NCBI RefSeq assembly: GCF_900108085.1
Contig: NZ_FNVR01000003.1
Location: 124,001 to 188,000 of the forward strand
Source of the DNA: Algoriphagus boritolerans DSM 17298 = JCM 18970
GTDB lineage: Bacteria; Bacteroidota; Bacteroidia; Cytophagales; Cyclobacteriaceae
Reading direction: 5' to 3'
Length of the DNA: 64,000 nt
Within the stretch, counting starts at the first letter, position 1. Every line of letters begins with the position of its first letter. Below are positions 54,048 to 62,087 of this stretch, piece by piece. Both the position numbers and the translations under genes were made by a program. The notes under the pieces are model-generated. The model was not told where the DNA came from and made no database searches. It saw only the letters and a list, made by a program, of their open reading frames with translations.

Positions 54048-54767
54048 ATGAAAGCCAAGCTACTTAGCTCAACTCTAATCTTAATTGCTCTCCTCCAATC
54101 CTGCACGCTTAATTTCAGCCGCAAAACAGAGGAATCAATCAGTGATATTCGGGAAATAGAAGGGACAAAAAAATTAAAAGTCAGCGGCATATTCAATCTC
54201 TATCTTTCCCAAAGCGATAATCCCGCGCTTCGAATCGAAGGAGATGAAGATTTAGTCCAAAAATTGAAAGTAACCCAAAACGGAGAATGGCTGGAGCTGG
54301 ATTTTGAAAAAGTGAATGAAAAATTTTTCAAAAAAAACTCCAGGGTAAATGTCTATTTGACGGTCAGTGAACTGGAGGAGTTTGTTTTTGACGGAGTAGG
54401 AAATATCAAAACAGAGAGTCCCATAGAACTGGATGAGGTCAATATCAAAGGGGATGGAGTGGGAAATCTTAATCTTGAGCTACAGGCGAATACCATCAAT
54501 GCGGTGTTTTCCATGCTCGGCAATATCCACCTAAAGGGAAGTGTCGACGCTATCCGTTTGACCAATGATGGCATGGGTAATGTAGATGCGAGCGACTTGA
54601 TTGCTCAGAATATGACCTTGAAAACCTCAGGAATTGGCCGGGTGGCTGTACACTGCGAGGGTGATCTATCCATCACGGTGGATGGTATTGGTGCTGTCAG
54701 CTACACGGGAAATCCGAATGTGATCAAAGAAGAAATAAATGGAATCGGAAAAGTGACCAGGAACTAA
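54048..54767 (+). CDS. DUF2807 lipoprotein
   Basis: Exported 239-aa protein with a lipoprotein-type signal (LLQSC, Cys19). It has a DUF2807 (head GIN) domain: VSGIFNLYLSQSDNPALRIEGDEDL and repeated GVGNI / GMGNVDASDL / GIGRV segments forming a beta-solenoid. Such proteins are common in Bacteroidota and are thought to sit at the cell surface or periplasm; function is not established. It appears to be monocistronic. Confidence 0.88.
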   Translation: MKAKLLSSTLILIALLQSCTLNFSRKTEESISDIREIEGTKKLKVSGIFNLYLSQSDNPALRIEGDEDLVQKLKVTQNGEWLELDFEKVNEKFFKKNSRVNVYLTVSELEEFVFDGVGNIKTESPIELDEVNIKGDGVGNLNLELQANTINAVFSMLGNIHLKGSVDAIRLTNDGMGNVDASDLIAQNMTLKTSGIGRVAVHCEGDLSITVDGIGAVSYTGNPNVIKEEINGIGKVTRN

Positions 54768-55200
54768 TAAGTAGTAATTGGTTAGTGAGTTAGATTTAAA
54801 ATAGCATGTCTTAGGCCAGGTGCTTATTCGGGGTAATTGAAATTATTTTCAAATGATTTCCACATTACTTCAAATTCGTCTATCGAATCAACCTCGATTC
54901 CTTCTGAACCTAAATTCTTTCAAACTCTTCAATTTTAAATTGCTCTTACTGAATACCCTGAATGAAGGGCAAACTACAAAAACCAGGACTCGCTGTTGGT
55001 GAATGGTTTTGGCTGTAGACAAGTCAGGTATCTGCTCCTATTGGGAGGAATTGCACCGAACTGGCTAGAAACTACAAAAAGTTAGATGCCACGCTAAGGC
55101 AAGCTATACCCTCCAGATTAATCGGAGAAATTTGGATTCAATCGCTTTTGAAAACCAATGATGTTTTGATTTGCCAAGAATTCGCCTGATTTTCGGGTGA
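54768..55200. other. 433-bp gap with two short open stretches
   Basis: No gene is recognised. On the minus strand a stretch ending at about 54832 reads GIEVDSIDEFEVMWKSFEN, with coding-like composition but no start. On the plus strand a stretch ending near 55190 includes RNCTELARNYKKLDATLRQA without a start. Both may be remnants of lost genes; no families were recognised. The promoter of the transporter gene should lie at the right end. Confidence 0.3.
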
Positions 55201-56103
55201 ATGTCCACCCCTAACCCTCTGGATTCAGTCCGACTGAATTTTTCCCAAAGTGATCTACTCCTGCTCAATCTCGCTTTGGCGCTGATTATGTATGGAGTTG
55301 CATTGGATTTGAAATGGGCAGACTTCCGTTACCTTATTAAAAACCCAAAAGGCTTTATTTTAGGTGTTTTCTCCCAGTTCCTGGTATTGCCTTTTTTTAC
55401 TTGGGTTTTGATATCCATCGTCCAACCCCCTCCAAGTGTTGCATTGGGAATGTTTTTGGTGGCAGCTTGCCCCGGAGGAAATGTTTCAAACTTTCTCACC
55501 AGCCTTGCAAAAGGAAATACTGCGCTATCCGTGAGTTTGACTGCTTTTTCATCAGTCCTTTCCATTTTCAGCACCCCATTAAACTTTGCGATTTGGGCAG
55601 GTTTTTATACTCCTACTTCGCTCCTGCTTCGGGAAATCAGCTTGGACATCACAGACGTTTTTTTCACTGTGGGGATTATTTTGGGAGTTCCATTGATCCT
55701 TGGAATTGTTACGAGTCAGAAATTCCCCGGATTTGCTCGAAAAGCTTCCAAAATTCTCAAACCACTCAGTATTTTAATATTTGCGGCTTTTGTAGGATTA
55801 GCCTTTGCAGGTAATTTTGACATTTTTATCCAGTACATCGGCATGATTTTCTTTTGGGTTTTAGTCCATAATTTCATCGCCTTAAGTGCTGGTTTTCTGA
55901 CAGGAAAGATGGGTAGGTTACCTATGCCGGATATCAAAACCCTAACCATCGAGACGGGAATTCAAAATTCAGGATTGGGGCTGGTATTGATTTTTACTTA
56001 CTTTGAAGGGCTAGGGGGAATGGCAATCATCACTGCCTTGTGGGGAATTTGGCATCTTGTGTCTGGCATGATCATCGCCAGCTTTTGGAAATTACGTGCA
56101 TGA
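55201..56103 (+). CDS. Bile acid:sodium symporter family transporter
   Basis: Inner-membrane protein of 300 aa with about nine to ten hydrophobic segments spread over the whole length. It has the BASS-family regions VAACPGGNVSNFLTSLAKGNTALSVSLTA (cation-binding) and ETGIQNSGLGLVLIF. It probably imports an organic anion with sodium. The stop overlaps the start of the next gene (ATGA), implying translational coupling to an acyltransferase. Substrate unknown. Confidence 0.9.
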   Translation: MSTPNPLDSVRLNFSQSDLLLLNLALALIMYGVALDLKWADFRYLIKNPKGFILGVFSQFLVLPFFTWVLISIVQPPPSVALGMFLVAACPGGNVSNFLTSLAKGNTALSVSLTAFSSVLSIFSTPLNFAIWAGFYTPTSLLLREISLDITDVFFTVGIILGVPLILGIVTSQKFPGFARKASKILKPLSILIFAAFVGLAFAGNFDIFIQYIGMIFFWVLVHNFIALSAGFLTGKMGRLPMPDIKTLTIETGIQNSGLGLVLIFTYFEGLGGMAIITALWGIWHLVSGMIIASFWKLRA

Positions 56104-57101
56104 AAAACCTTATAAATGCGGTTTTGAGATTCTTGGTGAAGATTGCCCTTCATGGATATTTTCGCAGGATCATCGTCGAAGGCAAAGAAAATCTCCCTAA
56201 AAACCGCCCTGTAATACTAGTTGCAAACCATCAAAACGCACTGATTGACCCCCTACTTTTAGCTACGCATACCCGACTCAATCCTTGGTTTTTGACTCGT
56301 GCAGCCGTATTTACCAATCCATTCGTATCCCGGCTGTTGCACTTTATCCGCATGCTCCCGGTGTATCGAGTACGGGATGGATTCTCCACGATCCAGCACA
56401 ATCACCATACTTTTGATCAGACATTTGAAGTGCTTCGCAAAAATGGAGCAGTAGTCGTCTTTGCCGAAGGAAGTCATAGTTTGGTTAGAAATCTGAGGCC
56501 GCTGAGCAAGGGATTTACACGTATGGCTTTTGGCTTGAAAGAAAGATATCCTGAACTGGAACCGGTGATTTTGCCCGTTGGATTACAGTTTAGTGCCCAC
56601 ATGCGATCCGGAAGTAAGGTTAGAGTCACTTTTGGTAAAATTATCCCTGTGGACATGCCTGCCTCCAAATCCGGAAAATTGACAAAAAGCGTAGAAAATG
56701 CGCTGAAATCGTTGATCGTAACTATTCCGGATGAAGGGTATGAGGAAACACTTAAAAGGTTAATCGAAAAAAATGTGGATTTGACTTCCAAATCTGAAGT
56801 GGACACTTTTTTGGAGACTGGTAAGGTCCTCCATCCAGTTGCTGAGTCAGGCAGCATCAACAATAAAATGATGAAGATTTTCAACCTGCCTCTTTTTTGG
56901 CTTTGGCTTTGGAAAAAGAAAAGCGTAGAAGATGAGGTTTTTAGTTCCACTTGGAAGTTTCTGATCGGGTTTTTCTTGGCTATACCCTATTACTTTTTTT
57001 TGCTTTGGTTGACGATAGATACGTTTTTGGGAACATGGGCATTGACTTTTTTGATTTTAGCCTGGATCACACTATGGAGAAATCAGAATCCACAGGAATA
57101 A
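56100..57101 (+). CDS. PlsC-type acyltransferase
   Basis: Glycerol-phosphate acyltransferase-family protein of 333 aa from the start MKNLINAVLRFLVKIALHGY, which overlaps the transporter stop (ATGA); an earlier in-frame ATG at 56040 lies inside the transporter. Motif I NHQNALID has His44 and Asp50, motif III-like FAEGSHS follows near residue 118, and two hydrophobic segments lie near the C-terminus (about 285-330). It probably transfers an acyl group to a lyso-phospholipid or another lipid at the inner membrane. Confidence 0.88.
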   Translation: MKNLINAVLRFLVKIALHGYFRRIIVEGKENLPKNRPVILVANHQNALIDPLLLATHTRLNPWFLTRAAVFTNPFVSRLLHFIRMLPVYRVRDGFSTIQHNHHTFDQTFEVLRKNGAVVVFAEGSHSLVRNLRPLSKGFTRMAFGLKERYPELEPVILPVGLQFSAHMRSGSKVRVTFGKIIPVDMPASKSGKLTKSVENALKSLIVTIPDEGYEETLKRLIEKNVDLTSKSEVDTFLETGKVLHPVAESGSINNKMMKIFNLPLFWLWLWKKKSVEDEVFSSTWKFLIGFFLAIPYYFFLLWLTIDTFLGTWALTFLILAWITLWRNQNPQE

Positions 57102-57239
57102 ATAATCTATCTAAAATTGTTTTTTCACCATGCGTTCCGATGTAACGTTTTATCATCCAACCATTTTCAACTACTACCAAATATCCCTCTGGGATATTTT
57201 TAGAAATTATTTGAGTTTTGAGATTTAAGCTATTCTTTT

Positions 57240-57520
57240 AGATTAATTCAAAATTTCAATAGCAAGAAGGTTTTGGAGCATTTTCATAGTCAAAAAGTCA
57301 AGTACCCAGCGTAATTACCTATATCCAAAATCAAAAAAAGCACCACAGGAAAAAAACATTTATCCAAGAATATCGGGCATTTCTAAAATCATTTGAGGTC
57401 AACTGGGATGACAAATTCATTTTCAAGGAGTTGATTTCAAATCTTGGATTTGATACCAAAAAAAGAATTGAGGCAAACCAAATATTCTTTGGCATTGTTT
57501 TTACCTTTGGACTAGCATAA
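57240..57520 (+). pseudogene. Decayed IS200/IS605-type Y1 transposase, C-terminal part
   Basis: In one plus-strand frame the DNA reads KFQ-stop-QEGFGAFS-stop-SKSQVPSVITYIQNQKKHH, then RKKTFIQEYRAFLKSFEV and WDDKFIFKELI, to a TAA at 57518. This is the C-terminal half of HUH/Y1 (IS200-like) transposases, in which KFxWQxGYGAFSVS and the catalytic Tyr in VxxYIxNQ are conserved. Two amber codons replace residues (TAG at 57260 and 57287), and the N-terminal half with the HUH motif is missing. The remnant is dead and ends just before the hppD gene. Confidence 0.72.
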
Positions 57521-57541
57521 CAACCCAAATCTAACCCCACG

Positions 57542-58636
57542 ATGAATCAAGACTTTCTTCCCCTCAATGGCACCGACTATGTCGAGCTCTATGTTGGCAA
57601 TGCCAAGCAGTCAGCCCTTTACTATCAATATGCCTTTGGATTCGAATTAATAGCCTACGCGGGTCCTGAAACAGGCGTTCGAGATCGAGCTTCTTATGTT
57701 TTGAAGCAAGACAAAATCCGGCTTGTCCTCACCTCCCCACTTGGACCAAACCATCCGATCGCAGAACATATTCACCGCCACGGAGACGGTGTCAAAGTCT
57801 TGGCACTTTGGGTAGATGATGCGGAGAAATCCTGGCTGGAAACCACCTCCCGAGGTGCGGAATCTGCCTCCGAACCTGAGGTCATCAAAGATCAGTTTGG
57901 TGAAGTGAAAGTCGCATCCATCCGCACTTATGGCGAAACAATCCACACCTTCGTGGAGCGGAAAAATTATAACGGCGTATTCCTTCCCGGCTATCGCCCT
58001 CGAAAAAGTACCTATCAGCAGACAAGCATTGGTCTGAAATACATCGACCATTGCGTGGGCAATGTGGAGTTGGGACAAATGAATAGATGGGTAGAATTTT
58101 ACGAAAATGTCATGGGTTTCAAGCTTTTGTTGACATTTGATGACAAAGACATTTCTACCGAATATTCCGCACTCATGTCCAAGGTCGTATCCAACGGAAA
58201 TGGCTACATCAAATTCCCAATCAACGAACCAGCGGCAGGCAAAAAGAAATCCCAGATCGAGGAGTATCTCGAATTCTACGGAGGCCCCGGCGTACAACAC
58301 ATGGCAATTGCTACTGATGATATCTGCCACACGGTAAGGGAGTTGAGAAGTCGAGGAGTGGAATTCCTGGAGGTGCCTTCTTCCTACTATGATGACTTGC
58401 TGGATCGCGTGGGAAAAATCGACGAGGACCTACAACCTCTTAAAGATCTCAATATTCTCGTAGATAGAGACGATGAAGGATATTTGCTTCAGATCTTCAC
58501 CAAACCAGTACAGGATCGCCCAACCCTTTTCTTTGAAATCATTCAACGAAAAGGCGCTAAGTCCTTTGGAAAAGGAAACTTCAAGGCATTGTTTGAAGCC
58601 ATTGAGCGAGAGCAGGAATTAAGGGGGAATTTATAA
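57542..58636 (+). CDS. hppD: 4-Hydroxyphenylpyruvate dioxygenase
   Basis: Iron(II) dioxygenase of 364 aa that converts 4-hydroxyphenylpyruvate to homogentisate in tyrosine catabolism. Two vicinal-oxygen-chelate domains are visible. The metal ligands are His170 (YIDHCVGN), His253 (GVQHMAIATDDI) and Glu332 (TLFFEIIQRKG). The conserved C-terminal KGNFKALFEAIEREQELRGNL is complete. A -7-like TACCTTTG lies at 57502-57509, about 33 bp before the ATG, but no matching -33 was seen. No homogentisate dioxygenase is adjacent. Confidence 0.96.
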   Translation: MNQDFLPLNGTDYVELYVGNAKQSALYYQYAFGFELIAYAGPETGVRDRASYVLKQDKIRLVLTSPLGPNHPIAEHIHRHGDGVKVLALWVDDAEKSWLETTSRGAESASEPEVIKDQFGEVKVASIRTYGETIHTFVERKNYNGVFLPGYRPRKSTYQQTSIGLKYIDHCVGNVELGQMNRWVEFYENVMGFKLLLTFDDKDISTEYSALMSKVVSNGNGYIKFPINEPAAGKKKSQIEEYLEFYGGPGVQHMAIATDDICHTVRELRSRGVEFLEVPSSYYDDLLDRVGKIDEDLQPLKDLNILVDRDDEGYLLQIFTKPVQDRPTLFFEIIQRKGAKSFGKGNFKALFEAIEREQELRGNL

Positions 58637-58663
58637 CATTGACCCTCCGATAATTCAATCGAT

Positions 58664-58694
58664 AAGCCGATCAGACTTGTATCTCGATCGGCTT
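58664..58694 (+). terminator. Rho-independent terminator of hppD
   Basis: 9-bp stem AAGCCGATC / GATCGGCTT around a 13-nt loop, followed by a T run (TTTTTTTC). It lies 27 bp past the hppD stop. Confidence 0.9.
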
Positions 58695-58764
58695 TTTTTC
58701 AGGCGGTAGAAAAGCAACTTTTAGTACCAAATCAAAATTTAATTTTTCGAAATCCATTCAAAAA

Positions 58765-59128
58765 ATGGATCGAAGAACTTTTCTAACCGGCTTGGCTGGA
58801 GTGATACTTTCCGAAATTTTACTTTCAGACCTAGACTTTAACGGAACACGCACTTTGAACCATACTTTCTATCCCGGACTTCCATATCATAAAACCCCGC
58901 CCGAATGGAAGGGCACGCCACGACTCAGCGATGGTACTTTTTAAAATCTTTATCATCCATTCGAAGCCAGTTTAGCAGCTGTGCTTAAATATCCCGATGC
59001 ATTTTGGGACATTTGACCTTTCGGATGAACCGCTTTTAGAGCCTTTGGATTGGTTGAAAGCAAATCCGGAAGCTGTCAGTAATGCGCTAATCGAGCCTGT
59101 AGTCGGAAGAAATCTTTTTGCTGGCTAA
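58765..59128 (+). pseudogene. Decayed gene with Tat-type leader
   Basis: A frame from the ATG at 58765 gives 59 aa starting MDRRTFLTGLAGVILSEILL (twin-arginine-like leader), then KTPPEWKGTPRLSDGTF and a TAA at 58942-58944. After the stop, coding-like sequence continues in the same frame (NLYHPFEASLAAVLKYPDAFWDI to a TGA), and then in another frame (DEPLLEPLDWLKANPEAV, ending NLFAG with TAA at 59126-59128). The layout is of an exported protein broken by at least two lesions. WKGTPRLSDGTFLN faintly recalls some metallo-beta-lactamase-fold hydrolases, but I am not confident of that. Confidence 0.5.
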
Positions 59129-59913
59129 AGAAATCGTAAAAATGCCTCAGGATTATTCAGGAAGTTTTTCATGATCGAAAAATGCTCCGTTTCCTCCACC
59201 TGAACTTGATGAACTGATTCGTCAAACTGTAAAATCTGGGCATCCGGCAAACTCATCAAAATCGGCGAGTGGGTAGCGATGATAAACTGGCAGTTTTCAT
59301 TGACAGCCAGATTTTTGATCATGGAGAAAAGTGCAAGCTGACGCTGAGGTGAAAGTGCGGCTTCCGGTTCGTCAATCAGGTAAATGCCTTCAGGTTGAAT
59401 TCGGTTTTGAAGCACTTTGAGAAATCCTTCCCCATGCGAAACCTGTGTCAAATCACCGTATTTGCGCTGCAGTGCTTCCTTTTGACTGTGAATGGCTCCT
59501 ACTGCCACTTTGAGTCCATAGCCACTTAGATTTTTTTCAAAATCCACAATGTCTCCTTTCAATTCCTGATCAATGGATCTGAGCCTTTTGACAAAACCAA
59601 AGTAATCTTCGGCCCGAAAAAAGAATCCGCGATAGGTTTTGGTTTGCTCCCATCTCGTGATGATTCCTTCACTGAATTCCCGAAAACCAGTCAAGGTGTC
59701 GTCCTGCTCCAAATCTGTACTTCCGATAGCCGGAAGATTGATTTTCATGGCTAAAGCCTTCAGCAAAGTTGATTTCCCTGAGCCATTTTCTCCAACAAAA
59801 ACTGTGATTGGATTCCTGAAATCCAGCGACTCCAAATCCTTAAAAGCAGGAATGCTAAAAGGAAATTGTCTTGAATTGCCGGTGGGAAGTGATATGTTTT
59901 GGAGGAAGATCAT
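59125..59913 (-). CDS. AAA family ATPase (ABC/SMC-like)
   Basis: Standalone P-loop ATPase of 262 aa. Walker A is GENGSGKST (41-49), the signature-like GEGFLKVL precedes Walker B GIYLIDEPEAALSPQRQLAL, and the switch His is in IIATHSPILMSLP. It has no fused nuclease or membrane domain. Single genes of this kind occur in many bacteria; function unknown. No partner gene is next to it, so a defence system is not indicated. It looks intact. Confidence 0.85.
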   Translation of the reverse strand: MIFLQNISLPTGNSRQFPFSIPAFKDLESLDFRNPITVFVGENGSGKSTLLKALAMKINLPAIGSTDLEQDDTLTGFREFSEGIITRWEQTKTYRGFFFRAEDYFGFVKRLRSIDQELKGDIVDFEKNLSGYGLKVAVGAIHSQKEALQRKYGDLTQVSHGEGFLKVLQNRIQPEGIYLIDEPEAALSPQRQLALFSMIKNLAVNENCQFIIATHSPILMSLPDAQILQFDESVHQVQVEETEHFSIMKNFLNNPEAFLRFL

Positions 59914-60220
59914 TATTTGTAAAGGAGTATTTCAAAGATAATGAATCTGGGTTTATGCAAACTTGGTTCAAGTTTTCGCACTTGGACTTAAACTATTTCA
60001 GTTCATCAGTTTATAAGTTGATAATTATTGGTCAGATAGCCTGTCCCGATTTTTCTTCGGGAGAATCTCGCATGGTTCATAATCATCCCCCTGTGTGACG
60101 ATCTTCGTCATGCTCGATTTCATGATTGCTGATATTGTGTACCCAGATTAAAAAACACTTAAGCTTTGCGGTGAAAAGAAAGAACTAGTGAACATCGAAC
60201 GCTGAATATCGAAGTATCCT
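59914..60220. other. 307-bp gap with dispersed repeat copy B
   Basis: Holds repeat copy B (60025-60127) and, beyond it, a short run GAACATCGAACGCTGAATATC near 60190-60210, which contains two near-copies of GAAYATCGAA. No gene is seen. Confidence 0.6.
60025..60127 (+). repeat. 103-bp dispersed hairpin repeat, copy B
   Basis: Matches the reverse complement of 20881-20983 at all but about seven positions. It contains CCCGATTTTTCTTCGGG and GACGATCTTCGTC hairpins. The copies are nearly 40 kb apart and in opposite orientation, both intergenic. Confidence 0.8.
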
Positions 60221-60808
60221 TCACCACTTCTTCAGCTGCTGATAGACCAAGTGCAAAGGAAATCCCATCACGGTAAAATAGGACCCTTCGATCCCTGTGA
60301 CTCCGACAAATCCGATCCATTCCTGTATACCATAAGCTCCAGCTTTGTCAAAAGGCTTGAAATTCCGGACATAGTACCAGATTTCATCTTCATCCAGAAA
60401 CCTGAACGTCACCTTGGCTTCATCCTCCAAGGTAATCTGTCGTTTCGCATCTTTCATAGTGACGGCCGTAATCACCGTGTGGGTGGTACCCGAAAGACCT
60501 TTTAGCATCTCAAAAGCCTCTAAATCAGTGTTGGGTTTGCCCAATATCTTACCTCTTACGATCACGATGGTATCGGCTGTGATCAGGATTTCATTTTCAG
60601 CCAGAGAATAAGGGTAATTTTCAGCTTTAAGTTTAGACAAGTAGGCCGCTGCAAATTCTGCTGGCAGGCCAGTGGGAACCGTCTCATCAATGGGGTGAAC
60701 TTTTACTTCAAAATCAACTCCCAGGGCTTTCAAAAGCTCTTGTCTTCTCGGTGAATTAGAAGCCAAAATGATTCGGTTAGCTGCTAGTTTGCTCAAAAAA
60801 GGCTCCAT
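60221..60808 (-). CDS. maf: Maf-like nucleoside triphosphate pyrophosphatase
   Basis: House-cleaning enzyme of 195 aa from MEPFLSKLAANRI (an ATG four codons upstream is also open). The family signature is RIILASNSPRRQELLKALG (about 12-30), with ADTIVIVRGKILGKP, a conserved KGLSGTTHTVITAV and KAGAYGIQEWIG. It hydrolyses dTTP, UTP and non-canonical nucleotides to the monophosphates. The start lies inside the end of the DUF1015 gene, so translation of the two is probably coupled. Confidence 0.92.
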   Translation of the reverse strand: MEPFLSKLAANRIILASNSPRRQELLKALGVDFEVKVHPIDETVPTGLPAEFAAAYLSKLKAENYPYSLAENEILITADTIVIVRGKILGKPNTDLEAFEMLKGLSGTTHTVITAVTMKDAKRQITLEDEAKVTFRFLDEDEIWYYVRNFKPFDKAGAYGIQEWIGFVGVTGIEGSYFTVMGFPLHLVYQQLKKW

Positions 60809-62087
60809 AGTCATAGTCAAATTCTTCCTGCTTTATGCTTCCAAACAGCATTCCTCCGAGTGCTTTTGGATAAAAATACGTCGATTTTTGGGGCATTACA
60901 GCGCCGGATTTACAAACTTCCAATACTTGCTCCAATTCAATTTCCCGTGTAATAATTGCAAAACTTGCCTCCTGACTTCTGACCTCCCGTACACATCTGG
61001 AGAAGTTTCGCTCAAAAGCCAGTTGATCTGATTTTCGTTGCTGTTCGGAATTTAGACCCAATATTTTTTCAAATAAAATATGGTGTAAAATGACCAAATC
61101 GAGATTCCTCAATACCTCTGGCAAATCAGGCCTGACTTGTTCAAACTTATCCTGCTTAAATTTGATCACATAAGCTTCGTCTGAAAACACCAATCCAAAT
61201 GACCATTTTCGCTGAAAAGTATAATTGACCAATTCATCAGCATCACCAAAAACCCGCACATCAAACCATTCCTTGATCCGATCCATTAGCTCATTTTCTG
61301 GCAAATCCAATCCATAAAATAAGCGATGGGTCGGAAGAATTTTCAGGTGATTGCCATGTACATTGGTCAAATACATGAGATGATAATCTGAACCCTTCCA
61401 CTTGGTTGCAGGAAATGAATTATGCTGAAGGTTTTTATAAGCAATGGCACCCTCAAGCCTGTGATGTCCGTCAGCTAAGATAACTTTCTTATCCGCCAAC
61501 ACGGCCAAAAACCTCGAGATGATTTTCGCGTCATGGATGACTCCCAATACCTCCCTCACTCCTTGATAATCCTCCAATTCACAAAGTGGTGCTGCTATCG
61601 CTGCATCCATGTATCCCTCCAGTTCATTGCTTTCATCTTCATATAATCCATGCGTTGGACTTGCCTGAATTTCAGTGGACTGAAGTAATTCTATTCGGTC
61701 GTTAACAGCTGAAATGATGGTGTTTTCATGCCTGAGAATTTCGTTTTCTTCCCAATCGTATGCCTTAATCTGTGCAATGAAGCCTTTTCGGCATCGTTCC
61801 TCATGGTCCCCAGGCAATCGAAAATATTGGTAATATACATAAATACCCGGAAGATGATCCTGAATGATTACTTTGGAAGACTTCCATTTGGAGAGTATCT
61901 CCTTTGCATTTTTTGCAGGATTTTCTCCTTGGGGTACCGAAAGATGAATGCTGTTTAGCGGATTTGAATAGAGCAATTCCCTTTGCCTTGGAGAAACCAC
62001 ATCAAAAAGTGGAGCGGTCAACTCTTCCAGGTTTTCAGAAAGCTTTTCATTGTATCTCCAAGCCCTTAGCGGTAAAATTTCTGCCAT
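60777..62087 (-). CDS. DUF1015 protein
   Basis: Protein of 436 aa of the DUF1015 family, with LPLRAWRYNEKLSENLEELTAPLFDVVSPRQRELLYSNPLNSIHL at the start and the conserved VILADGHHRLEGAIAYKN near residues 204-221. It is cytoplasmic, with no membrane segment. Function is not firmly established. The start overlaps the biotin carboxylase stop by one base, and its end overlaps maf, so the three genes form an operon. Confidence 0.9.
   Translation of the reverse strand: MAEILPLRAWRYNEKLSENLEELTAPLFDVVSPRQRELLYSNPLNSIHLSVPQGENPAKNAKEILSKWKSSKVIIQDHLPGIYVYYQYFRLPGDHEERCRKGFIAQIKAYDWEENEILRHENTIISAVNDRIELLQSTEIQASPTHGLYEDESNELEGYMDAAIAAPLCELEDYQGVREVLGVIHDAKIISRFLAVLADKKVILADGHHRLEGAIAYKNLQHNSFPATKWKGSDYHLMYLTNVHGNHLKILPTHRLFYGLDLPENELMDRIKEWFDVRVFGDADELVNYTFQRKWSFGLVFSDEAYVIKFKQDKFEQVRPDLPEVLRNLDLVILHHILFEKILGLNSEQQRKSDQLAFERNFSRCVREVRSQEASFAIITREIELEQVLEVCKSGAVMPQKSTYFYPKALGGMLFGSIKQEEFDYDYGAFFEQTSS

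Noticed and set aside
57331-57540. 70-codon minus-strand frame in front of hppD
   Set aside because: It is antisense to the Y1 transposase relic, whose plus-strand frame explains the sequence; the minus-strand translation matches nothing recognisable.
57647-58330. 227-aa minus-strand frame inside hppD
   Set aside because: The hppD frame is complete and keeps all three metal ligands; the antisense frame is a codon-bias shadow.
59125-59913. AAA ATPase as part of a defence system
   Set aside because: No nuclease, TOPRIM or partner gene is adjacent; a lone ATPase is not enough.
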